From JAHRVQ01 sp963976815 (lineage in GTDB: Bacteria; Pseudomonadota; Gammaproteobacteria; Pseudomonadales; Azotimanducaceae): a stretch of 64,000 nt of DNA. A program made the position numbers and the translations under genes. Numbering within the stretch: position 1 is the stretch's first letter; each line of letters starts with the position of its first letter. Shown in pieces: positions 7,307-14,493 of the stretch. The stretch covers positions 124,001 to 188,000 of the forward strand of contig CAXBLU010000009.1 of the NCBI GenBank assembly GCA_963976815.1. Direction: 5' to 3'. The notes beneath the pieces were generated by a model. It was not told the DNA's origin. It did not search any database and saw only the letters and a program-made list of their open reading frames with translations.

Positions 7307-8674
7307 ATGACAGAAAGAGTTAAGAACGCCACGATCCGCCCCCTCCACAGCCTCAACCTCCTCTCCCACCGTGAAATGGAAAGCCTGTTAGCCACAGATG
7401 AGAAAATTTTCCGCCTCTTTCGCCAGTGTGCTCTGGCGGTTTTGAGCTCCGGAGCTCTTGAGGACGATGCCGCAAAACTGCTCGCACTATTTAACGACTT
7501 TGATATCAAGGTTGTGCCCGAGTCTCGCGGCTTAAAACTGACAATCAACAATGCACCCTCAAGCGCCTTTGTCGATGGGCGAATGATCACTGGATTACAG
7601 GATCACCTCTTCGCTGCCTTGAGAGATATCGTCTACACAGAACAAACCCTATATATGGAGCAACGGCTCGATCTCGCCACTAACGAAGGCGTGACCGACG
7701 CGGTATTTCAAATCCTACGTAACGCAGATGTTGTTAGGGCCAATTTTAAGCCCAACCTGGTTATATGCTGGGGTGGCCATTCTATTAGCCGAGACGAGTA
7801 TGACTATTCAAAAGAAGTCGGCTACCAACTTGGTTTACGTCGACTCAATATAGGTACCGGTTGCGGAATTGGCGCCATGAAGGGGCCCATGAAAGGAGCT
7901 GCAGTTGGACACGCCAAGCAGCAGGTTCCCGATGGTCGGTACATCGGCATTTCTGAACCCGGCATCATCGCCTCCGAAGCACCAAACGCAATTGTAAATG
8001 AGCTGGTCATACTACCAGACATAGAAAAGCGCCTTGAAGCATTTGTTAGACTGGCACACACAATTATTGTGTTTCCAGGCGGCGCCGGAACCGCCGAAGA
8101 AGTTTTATATTTGCTAGGCATACTCATGCACCCGGATAACAAAGATATTCCATTCCCGTTGATTTTTGCTGCCCCGGAAGGGAGCAAGGACTACTTCAAG
8201 GTACTGGAAGAATTTATTGTTTCGACTCTGGGTGAAGAGGCAAAACAGTACTACGAAATTATTGTTGGCCAGCCGGATGTTGTTGCTGACCGTGCGATGA
8301 AGGGTTGTAAATCTGTACAACGATATCGTCGCCATACAGAAGAATCTTACGCCTACAACTGGCGGCTAAAAATCGACTGGGAATTACAACAACCCTTCGA
8401 GCCTAACCACAAGAATATGTCAGAGCTAAAATTGACCAAAGACCAGCCGGTCCATGATCTCGCTGCAAATTTGCGCCGAGCATTTTCTGGAATTGTCGCA
8501 GGTAATGTTAAGGCACCTGGAATCGCTGAAATCCAAAAGCACGGCCCATTCCAGATAAATGGTGAAGCAGACATGATGCAACGCCTGGACAGTTTGTTGC
8601 GGGGCTTTGTGGAACAGAAACGTATGAAGCTAGGTCATGAGGAATACATTCCCTGTTATGAAGTCATCACCTAA
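7307..8674 (+). CDS. ppnN: Pyrimidine/purine nucleotide 5'-monophosphate nucleosidase
   Basis: A 455-residue member of the PpnN (YgdH) family, matching the E. coli length of about 454. The central LOG domain has CWGGHSISRDEYDYSKEVGYQLG and the nucleotide-cleaving signature FPGGAGTAEEVLYLLG. The flanking N-terminal (DUF4478-type) and C-terminal (DUF3412-type) regions characteristic of PpnN are both present. The enzyme cleaves nucleoside monophosphates to base plus ribose 5-phosphate and in E. coli is activated by (p)ppGpp, linking purine turnover to the stringent response. The start is at the ATG giving MTERVKNATIRPL. The M13 peptidase gene follows in the same direction after 66 bp. Confidence 0.93.
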   Translation: MTERVKNATIRPLHSLNLLSHREMESLLATDEKIFRLFRQCALAVLSSGALEDDAAKLLALFNDFDIKVVPESRGLKLTINNAPSSAFVDGRMITGLQDHLFAALRDIVYTEQTLYMEQRLDLATNEGVTDAVFQILRNADVVRANFKPNLVICWGGHSISRDEYDYSKEVGYQLGLRRLNIGTGCGIGAMKGPMKGAAVGHAKQQVPDGRYIGISEPGIIASEAPNAIVNELVILPDIEKRLEAFVRLAHTIIVFPGGAGTAEEVLYLLGILMHPDNKDIPFPLIFAAPEGSKDYFKVLEEFIVSTLGEEAKQYYEIIVGQPDVVADRAMKGCKSVQRYRRHTEESYAYNWRLKIDWELQQPFEPNHKNMSELKLTKDQPVHDLAANLRRAFSGIVAGNVKAPGIAEIQKHGPFQINGEADMMQRLDSLLRGFVEQKRMKLGHEEYIPCYEVIT

Positions 8675-8740
8675 CGTATTTTTTTCGAAGTTGTGTTACC
8701 CACAACAAAACAAAATGGCTCATTCCAACCAGGAGCAAAC

Positions 8741-10816
8741 ATGATTCGAACTCTATCAATAATCGCCGCCCTGCTATCAATTATAGCTTGCAGCGATACT
8801 AGCACCACAACAAAGCCCTCTGCGGTGGACCCCACCGCGGCAGCGCCAAAGCCTGTATTCGGAGACTGGGGGGTAGATCTCGACGCGTTTGATACCAGTG
8901 TTGAAGCGGGCGATGACTTCTTCCGCTATGTAAATGGTAAATGGCTAGACGAAAATGAAATCCCCGCAGACCGCTCAAGTTTTGGAGTAGGTCTTCTTTT
9001 GCATGAAACTGCCCAGGAAAGAGTCCGGGGCATTATTGAAGAACTCGGCGCAAAAGATAGTCAAAATGGCAGTCCAGAACAAAAGGTAGGCGATTACTAT
9101 GCCAGTTGGATGGATGCGCCGACGTTGAACGGCAAAGGTATCGCCCCGCTGAAACCAGATCTTGAGCGTATTAACGCCATCAAAAACGTTGCCGAACTTA
9201 CTGAAGAATTTGGTCGCATTCACTATGTATTCGGAAGCTCACCCATCTATCAGGGGCTGGGATTCGATTCACGAGACCCGAATAAGTACCTCCTGAACAT
9301 CGGTCTCGGTGGGCTAGGTTTGCCCGACAAGTCCTATTATCAAGATGAAACCGAGAAGTTCGTGAACATCCGCAGCGAATACCAAAAGCATATTAGCCAA
9401 ATCCTGGGCTTTGCCAAAGTGGAAAACCCAGAATCTCGAGCCAAGCAGATTATTAACCTTGAAACCAAGATTGCCGCTTACCAGTGGGATCGCGCTGACC
9501 GACGTAACCGAGATAAAACCAGCAATCCGACACTCCTGTCTGAATTGAAACAGACTCATCCAGACTTTGACTGGGATGGTTTTTTTGAAGCTGGCAACAT
9601 CCGGGGCATCACCGAAGTCAATATCAGTCACCCGGATGCCATTGGGCCGCTGATAGCATTGATTAATTCAGAACCCCTGCAGGTCTGGAAGGATTACCTG
9701 ACCTACAACATGATCAGCAATAACGGCAGCACACTTTCGGAGGAAATTGACACCGCCAACTTTGATTTCTGGGGCAGAGTGATCAATGGTCAGGAAGCTC
9801 AGTTGGATCGTTGGAAACGCGGCGTATCCCGGGTCGGAGCCCGGACCGGTTTGGGTGAAGCCCTTGGTCAGATTTACGTCGACCGTTATTTCCCCGCATC
9901 CTCTAAGTCCCGAATGGTGGACCTCGTGGAAAACATGAGGGCGGCCTACGGAGAACGAATTCGTGATCTTGATTGGATGACCGAAGCAACAAAAGCAGAG
10001 GCACAGGCTAAGCTTGCGGCCTTTCGGGCCAAGATTGGCTACCCTGATCAATGGTTAGACCTGAGCCTGATTAAGATTAGTAAGGACGACTTATTTGGCA
10101 ACAACCGCCGAATTCGCAGATTTTTTGAAGACCGGGACAACGCCCGCCTGACCGAAAAAACAGACCGGGAGGAATGGTTTATGACACCACAAACGGTGAA
10201 TGCCTATTACCTTTCAAACTTTAACGAAATTGTTTTCCCCGCTGCCTTCCTCCAACCACCCTATTTTGACCCAGCGGTTGATGACGCAGTTAACTACGGT
10301 GCCATCGGCGCAGTCATTGGTCACGAAATGGGTCATGGCTTCGACGATCAGGGCTCCAAGTCTGATGCACAGGGGGTCAAACGTAACTGGTGGACCGATG
10401 CGGATCGTGCAAAATTTGAAGCCCGTACCAAAGTACTCGGTGAACAGTTCAGTACCTATGAGCCGGTCAAGGGCCAATTTGTCGATGGAGATTTCACCAT
10501 GGGCGAGAATATTGGTGATCTCGGTGGACTAGAAGTTGCCTATCGCGCCTATCAGCTTTCCTTGAAGGGTGAACCTGCGCCTATCATTGGCGGCTACACA
10601 GGGGACCAACGTTTTTTCCTCTCCTACGCTCAAACCTACCGAACCAAGCGCCGTGAAGAGTTTATGCTGCGACTGCTGAAGTCTGACCCTCACTCACCGG
10701 ACAAATTTCGCGTCAACGGAGTTGTGCGGAATATGGAGGCCTGGTACCGGGCATTTGATGTCAAAGCCGATGACAATTTGTATCTGGCACCGGAACAGCG
10801 CGCTTCAATCTGGTAA
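8741..10816 (+). CDS. M13 family zinc metallopeptidase, lipoprotein (neprilysin/PepO-like)
   Basis: A 691-residue gluzincin peptidase of family M13. The start at 8741 is preceded by AGGAG and gives MIRTLSIIAALLSIIACSD, a lipoprotein signal with cysteine 17 as the lipidation site; Ser at +2 fits outer-membrane sorting. The M13_N region begins VDLDAFDTSVEAGDDFFRYVNGKW, the standard family start. Zinc ligands are HEMGH (HExxH, residues 528-532) and the Glu of ENIGDLGG (about 589); NAYY near the catalytic domain binds peptide backbone. Expected to degrade oligopeptides in the periplasm or at the cell surface. A strong hairpin follows 50 bp after the stop. Confidence 0.93.
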   Translation: MIRTLSIIAALLSIIACSDTSTTTKPSAVDPTAAAPKPVFGDWGVDLDAFDTSVEAGDDFFRYVNGKWLDENEIPADRSSFGVGLLLHETAQERVRGIIEELGAKDSQNGSPEQKVGDYYASWMDAPTLNGKGIAPLKPDLERINAIKNVAELTEEFGRIHYVFGSSPIYQGLGFDSRDPNKYLLNIGLGGLGLPDKSYYQDETEKFVNIRSEYQKHISQILGFAKVENPESRAKQIINLETKIAAYQWDRADRRNRDKTSNPTLLSELKQTHPDFDWDGFFEAGNIRGITEVNISHPDAIGPLIALINSEPLQVWKDYLTYNMISNNGSTLSEEIDTANFDFWGRVINGQEAQLDRWKRGVSRVGARTGLGEALGQIYVDRYFPASSKSRMVDLVENMRAAYGERIRDLDWMTEATKAEAQAKLAAFRAKIGYPDQWLDLSLIKISKDDLFGNNRRIRRFFEDRDNARLTEKTDREEWFMTPQTVNAYYLSNFNEIVFPAAFLQPPYFDPAVDDAVNYGAIGAVIGHEMGHGFDDQGSKSDAQGVKRNWWTDADRAKFEARTKVLGEQFSTYEPVKGQFVDGDFTMGENIGDLGGLEVAYRAYQLSLKGEPAPIIGGYTGDQRFFLSYAQTYRTKRREEFMLRLLKSDPHSPDKFRVNGVVRNMEAWYRAFDVKADDNLYLAPEQRASIW

Positions 10817-11154
10817 CACTATTGAAGCCGGCACGAATCAACCCGACATGATTTATTAGCACTGGTTTTGCCAACACCCCTCCTGTGAGGTGTTGGCAAA
10901 ACGTCCTTTAAGGCAAGGTTAGTGCGCAAAAGTTGTGCGCTAAATACCCCTCCCGCTTCATAACAGAACAGCCCTGAACCGTTCTCCTTAAGCGCTCCCT
11001 TACAAACACAGCTTTTCCTGAATCTGGCATCCTCTTTGCAATCGTAAAGGTGCACAGGTATTCAGCAACAGACTTTTACGATTGCTTTATCCAATACTTA
11101 AGTATTCGCCATAAAGTCATTTTGCGCCAATCGTTAACGCGAAGGAGAAGTAGT
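10817..11154. other. Intergenic region with terminator and acyltransferase leader
   Basis: A 338-bp non-coding gap. It contains the strong hairpin at 10865-10902 and a weaker GCGCA...TGCGC dyad around 10925-10942. The rest precedes the acyltransferase start at 11155 and presumably carries its promoter. No convincing ORF was seen. Confidence 0.5.
10865..10902 (+). terminator. Strong hairpin downstream of the M13 peptidase gene
   Basis: A perfect 14-bp stem, GTTTTGCCAACACC (10865-10878) pairing with 10889-10902, around a 10-nt loop. It ends in GTCCTTTA with only a short T-run. It lies 48 bp after the peptidase stop and is the likely end of the ppnN-M13 transcript. Confidence 0.7.
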
Positions 11155-11886
11155 ATGTCAGTCACTTGGAACGCAACACCAGAACCCGAATACAGCGGAC
11201 CGCATCCCTGGCAAATTCAGCCCTGGGCGAAGGCCATTCGAAAGGCAATGCGACAGAAAGAATATATCCGTTGGGCTGATGATTATTGCCAACCATTAAC
11301 CGTCCTGGGTCAGGAAAATCTAAATCGAATTCCAGGTCCTGCCATTTTTATCGCGAATCATCAGAGTCATATGGATACGCCGGTGATTATGGCATCCCTC
11401 ACAGATCACATTAGAGATAACCTCTTGTTTGGTGCAGCTCAAGACCGCTGGTTTGTTAAGGGCAAAGAGAAGTTAATACTTCAACCCTGGTACCAATCCC
11501 TCGTTTTAGGAAATTTCCCAATCACCCGTGGTGGTGGCTCAAAAGCCTTGGACTATGCAAGTTGGCTGCTAGAACAAGGCAGCCATATCTGTATTTTCCC
11601 CGAGGGCACCAGAGCACAAAGTGATGAGCTGGGAGAGTTTCGTCACGGCGTCAGCATCCTCGCCCAAAAACATCAGTCTCCGGTTGTACCCATTGTCTTA
11701 AAGGGTTTGCGAGAACTACGGCCCAAAGGCGCAAGGCAAATCACGCCCGGACCTGTCACATCCAGCATTTTGGAACCCATCCATCTAACGCGTAATCTCA
11801 GCCTCGAAGACGCAACTGAAATCCTTCGAAATGCCATGTTGAACGAGTACCGCCAGCAAACGATAGATTTACCCAGAGCAGCTTAA
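11155..11886 (+). CDS. Lysophospholipid acyltransferase family protein (PlsC-like)
   Basis: A 243-residue 1-acylglycerol-3-phosphate O-acyltransferase-like protein. The catalytic NHQSHMD (H-x4-D, about residues 67-72) and the substrate-binding FPEGTR (about 149-154) define the family, with an intermediate FPITRGGGSKALDYA block. The start at 11155 is chosen because GAAGGAGA lies 6-10 bp upstream; the longer frame from 11050 has no such site. Expected to transfer an acyl group from acyl-CoA or acyl-ACP to a lysophospholipid or related acceptor at the inner membrane. It is shorter and lacks clear N-terminal membrane helices. It stands alone in its transcript unless read into the following dioxygenase gene 81 bp downstream. 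Confidence 0.88.
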   Translation: MSVTWNATPEPEYSGPHPWQIQPWAKAIRKAMRQKEYIRWADDYCQPLTVLGQENLNRIPGPAIFIANHQSHMDTPVIMASLTDHIRDNLLFGAAQDRWFVKGKEKLILQPWYQSLVLGNFPITRGGGSKALDYASWLLEQGSHICIFPEGTRAQSDELGEFRHGVSILAQKHQSPVVPIVLKGLRELRPKGARQITPGPVTSSILEPIHLTRNLSLEDATEILRNAMLNEYRQQTIDLPRAA

Positions 11887-11897
11887 GCACCCCCTGA

Positions 11898-11920
11898 CGC
11901 GACCGGCTAGCCCGGCCGCG
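11898..11920 (+). terminator. GC-rich imperfect hairpin after the acyltransferase gene
   Basis: CGCG-A-CCGG (11898-11906) pairs with CCGG-C-CGCG (11912-11920), with one internal mismatch and a 5-nt loop, followed by TTAATC. It lies 12 bp after the stop codon. The T-run is poor, so terminator function is only suggested. Confidence 0.35.
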
Positions 11921-11967
11921 TTAATCACGGCATAATTCCGCTGAGTAACCACAAGCGTCCCTCAGCC

Positions 11968-12993
11968 ATGCCCATCAGACTAGAGTCCGACCCTACCGTT
12001 GCCGATACGCCGCTTAATGAAGTAGGTTGGGTTGGCATTGATCGCAATAGCCCTCAGATTCAGACACAGATTGATTACCTGGAGGCCAACAACGGCTTAC
12101 CTGGTTTGGAAGTGTTAGAACCACAGGAGATCGAACGAGCCCGGGATATATTCTATCGGGACGGTTTTGTGGTCATTAAAAACGCTCTATCCGACGAGCA
12201 GCTCACGGTGTTACGGGCCGGCTGTGACCGAGAAATTCATGCACTTCTAGAAAATGATAAGGCACGGGCCGGAAATCGAGGCTCCCATCGCTACTCTTTC
12301 GGCAGCGCAAGCCGGACAGGGCAACTGATGCACTGTGCCGAATGGACAATGTTGCTTGACCTACCCACGGTTACGCCGATTGTTAGCGCAATCTTCGACA
12401 GCAGTGAGTACATCAGTATTGGAGGCGGGGGAGATTTTTGTCTTCCCGGTGCAACCAAATACCAACCTCTACACTCAGATATGGGCGATCGGGTTCTCCA
12501 TGAGCATAAGGGCAAAACCTATACCTTCGGTTCGTTCTTCGACCCCAGAGGCAAACTGAACTATCGAGATCTACCTTGCCCGTTTGTCTGCTGCAATTTT
12601 CTGATTAACGATGCCTCGCCGGTCAATGGACCTACAAGACAAATCCCTGGCACCCAAAATAGCCAAATAAAAATACCCTCCCTCGGCACCGAACCCGAAT
12701 GGATGAAGCTCAGTACGGTTTGTCCAGCTCCGGCAGGCAGCGTGATGATTCGCGATGTTCGTGCCTGGCACGGCGGCACGCCAAACCTTTCCAACGAAGT
12801 CCGCGCCATTCCAAACGTTGAATTTTATGCGCCCTGGTACCGAACTGCACTCAACCGTTCAATGCCACGGGCCCTATATGACAACCTTTCAGCGCACGGC
12901 AAGGCCATAGCCCGTTATATTGTTGCTGATCCGGATGAGCAGCTTGAAACTGGCTATAGAACCGGCCTTGGCGGCACTCCACAGGGGTTTTAG
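11968..12993 (+). CDS. Phytanoyl-CoA dioxygenase (PhyH) family protein
   Basis: A 341-residue Fe(II)/2-oxoglutarate oxygenase, larger than and not closely similar to the one at 965-1747. The N-terminus has FYRDGFVVIKNALSDEQL, the usual PhyH opening. The metal triad is HSD (in PLHSDMGDR, about residue 169) and the distal His in RAWHGGTPN; the Arg in NEVRAIPNVEF may bind 2-oxoglutarate. QIPGTQNS matches the family PGTH-like loop with His replaced by Gln. The long N-terminal extension and paired Cys residues (CPFVCCNF) suggest a natural-product or lipid hydroxylase, but the substrate is unknown. Confidence 0.85.
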   Translation: MPIRLESDPTVADTPLNEVGWVGIDRNSPQIQTQIDYLEANNGLPGLEVLEPQEIERARDIFYRDGFVVIKNALSDEQLTVLRAGCDREIHALLENDKARAGNRGSHRYSFGSASRTGQLMHCAEWTMLLDLPTVTPIVSAIFDSSEYISIGGGGDFCLPGATKYQPLHSDMGDRVLHEHKGKTYTFGSFFDPRGKLNYRDLPCPFVCCNFLINDASPVNGPTRQIPGTQNSQIKIPSLGTEPEWMKLSTVCPAPAGSVMIRDVRAWHGGTPNLSNEVRAIPNVEFYAPWYRTALNRSMPRALYDNLSAHGKAIARYIVADPDEQLETGYRTGLGGTPQGF

Positions 12994-13136
12994 AATGGCC
13001 CCTGGCTCCTCAATCTATCGGGGAAAAACCACCACGTAAGCCAGAACTATTCAACTTTTTTATTGCGTGTGGGGTGCTGGCGGTGATCAAAAACTGAACT
13101 AAAGTTAACTGGAGTGATGTTAAAGCGAGTGACTGG

Positions 13137-13499
13137 ATGACACTGGAGCAAAGCCCAATTTGGGATCAGGAAGCCTTAAAGGGCCGACTGCGTGGAAAGA
13201 CCGACCGGATGGTGAAGTTGGTCAATCTATTTCTCGACGATATGCCACCGAGAATGGACCTGCTTAAAGAGCAGGTACTCGCCGCAAATCACGCTGATAT
13301 CGGTGCAACTGCCCATACGATAAAAGGTGTGTCCGCTAATCTAGGTATTATGAGGCTACAGTTTAGAGCCGGAGAATTGGAACAGGCGGCAAAGAACCTG
13401 GAGTCTGACAAGGCGCTGTTCCTGCTCGCTGCAATTTCGGATGAATACGAACAGTCTGAAGCAGCACTTAAAGCTTTTGTGCTCGAACATTCTGAGTAA
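13137..13499 (+). CDS. Stand-alone Hpt (histidine phosphotransfer) domain protein
   Basis: A 120-residue single-domain phosphotransfer protein. The phosphorylated histidine lies in AHTIKGVSANLG (His near residue 60), the exact H-T-x-K-G-x3-N-x-G Hpt pattern, flanked by helices predicted from LVNLFLDDMPPRMDLLKEQV and LEQAAKNLESDKALF. Such proteins pass phosphate between a hybrid kinase receiver and a final response regulator. No hybrid kinase or receiver lies within 30 kb on either side in this window, so its partners are encoded elsewhere. A 14-bp tandem repeat starts immediately after the stop. Confidence 0.88.
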   Translation: MTLEQSPIWDQEALKGRLRGKTDRMVKLVNLFLDDMPPRMDLLKEQVLAANHADIGATAHTIKGVSANLGIMRLQFRAGELEQAAKNLESDKALFLLAAISDEYEQSEAALKAFVLEHSE

Positions 13500-13500
13500 A

Positions 13501-13599
13501 CCTATTCCTTTAATACCCTGATTTTAATACCCTGCCTTTAACACCTTGGCTCTCACACCCTGGTTCCAATATCTTGGCTCGAAAAGCCTGGCTCTAGGG
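13501..13599. repeat. Degenerate 14-bp tandem repeat, about seven units
   Basis: Six 14-bp units run head to tail from 13516 to 13599 (13516, 13530, 13544, 13558, 13572, 13586), preceded by a 15-bp variant at 13501-13515. The units vary around CCCTGGCTTTAACA, for example CCCTGATTTTAATA and CCTTGGCTCTCACA. The array begins one base after the Hpt stop codon and does not maintain an open frame. Function is unknown. Confidence 0.75.
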
Positions 13600-13659
13600 C
13601 GTAGGTGTTAACCGGCAGCTTGTGGCCAGACCTGCGTAAGCGCCGCCAACTAGCTCAGG

Positions 13660-14097
13660 CTAAACTTCAAACCCTTTAAAATAGTGGACTACCGTTTCCT
13701 TTGGAATAACGTGGCAATGAACACGATACTCCTTGGACCCAACTTTAGGCTCAGCAACCGACGTCATCAACAGCACAACAAAGAGATCCCGATTTTTGTC
13801 GTACCGAGTGGAGTAGTCGTCAATGAGTGCCTCGATCAGACTCGATCCATAATTGATGCCAGCCTGGGAGCGGCACAATCGGCTTGCTGCGGCGATAGTC
13901 TGAATTGCCTCGGGCATACCCTCGGCATCAACAAGTTGGGCCTGGGTTTCAGTCGGTACGTAGGTTGCGACCATATAGCCGAGCAATCCACAGGCCACCA
14001 TCAACAACGTCGTAAAAACAGCGCTCATGCGCTTTTCATGACGCCTTTTTTTCTCGTGCAAGCGTCTAGTTGTCTCGCGACCTGCCTTAAAAGACAT
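13660..14097 (-). CDS. Hypothetical single-pass membrane protein
   Basis: A 145-residue protein that I do not recognise. The start is preceded by an excellent AGGAGTAGGAA. The first 24 residues are strongly basic (RRLHEKKRRHEKR), then a single hydrophobic helix spans about residues 25-46 (AVFTTLLMVACGLLGYMVATYV). A 95-residue region follows that is probably periplasmic, by the positive-inside rule. Two cysteines occur there (RLCRSQ, VHCHVI). The topology and ribosome site support a real gene, and nothing indicates a function. It is convergent with the Hpt gene across the 14-bp repeat array. Confidence 0.65.
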   Translation of the reverse strand: MSFKAGRETTRRLHEKKRRHEKRMSAVFTTLLMVACGLLGYMVATYVPTETQAQLVDAEGMPEAIQTIAAASRLCRSQAGINYGSSLIEALIDDYSTRYDKNRDLFVVLLMTSVAEPKVGSKEYRVHCHVIPKETVVHYFKGFEV

Positions 14098-14493
14098 TTC
14101 CTACTCCTGTGGTAACCGTTCGACCCTGGTTGGCGGTTTTACAATCACCAAACCGGGCACTGGCTTTGCGTCCCCGTGTTACCACGGGTTTGCCATTTCA
14201 TTGGTTTCTGACACTAATTGTATGCACTCTGACGCAAACCACACAGGCCATCGGTCACGGTAATCACCCGGTTGTCGAGACAGGTCGACAATATTCTGAC
14301 ACCCGCCTACCCGGGATCATGACTCGCAAACCTCGGCTGACACAAACCTTTGATGCTGTGCGGCGCGTAACCATAAATAGTTCCGCAAGCAAAGCTGTGG
14401 TCCGGACAATCAGACCCTAAAAAAATACCCCGGTGGAATCACCCACCGGGGCACGTTCGACTTAGGCAAATCCTTTTAACAGGACGGGGGGAC
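14098..14493. other. Intergenic region; weak ORF and a leftward terminator
   Basis: A 396-bp stretch. A rightward frame (14109-14420, GTG start) encodes a signal-peptide-like segment, but it lacks a ribosome site of its own and family features, so I do not call it a gene. The terminator hairpin at 14427-14451 belongs to the TonB receptor transcript. Confidence 0.45.
14421..14451 (-). terminator. Rho-independent terminator of the TonB receptor operon
   Basis: CCCCGGTGG (14428-14436) pairs with CCACCGGGG (14443-14451) around a 6-nt loop. The plus-strand A-run at 14419-14425 becomes the U-tract on the minus strand, just beyond the hairpin. It lies 42 bp after the receptor stop. Confidence 0.85.

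Noticed and set aside
13501..13599. Possible CRISPR or coding repeat
   Set aside because: 14-bp units are contiguous, not separated by spacers, and no frame stays open.
14109..14420. Rightward frame with a signal-peptide-like segment
   Set aside because: GTG start overlapping another gene's ribosome site, no own ribosome site and no family pattern; more likely chance.
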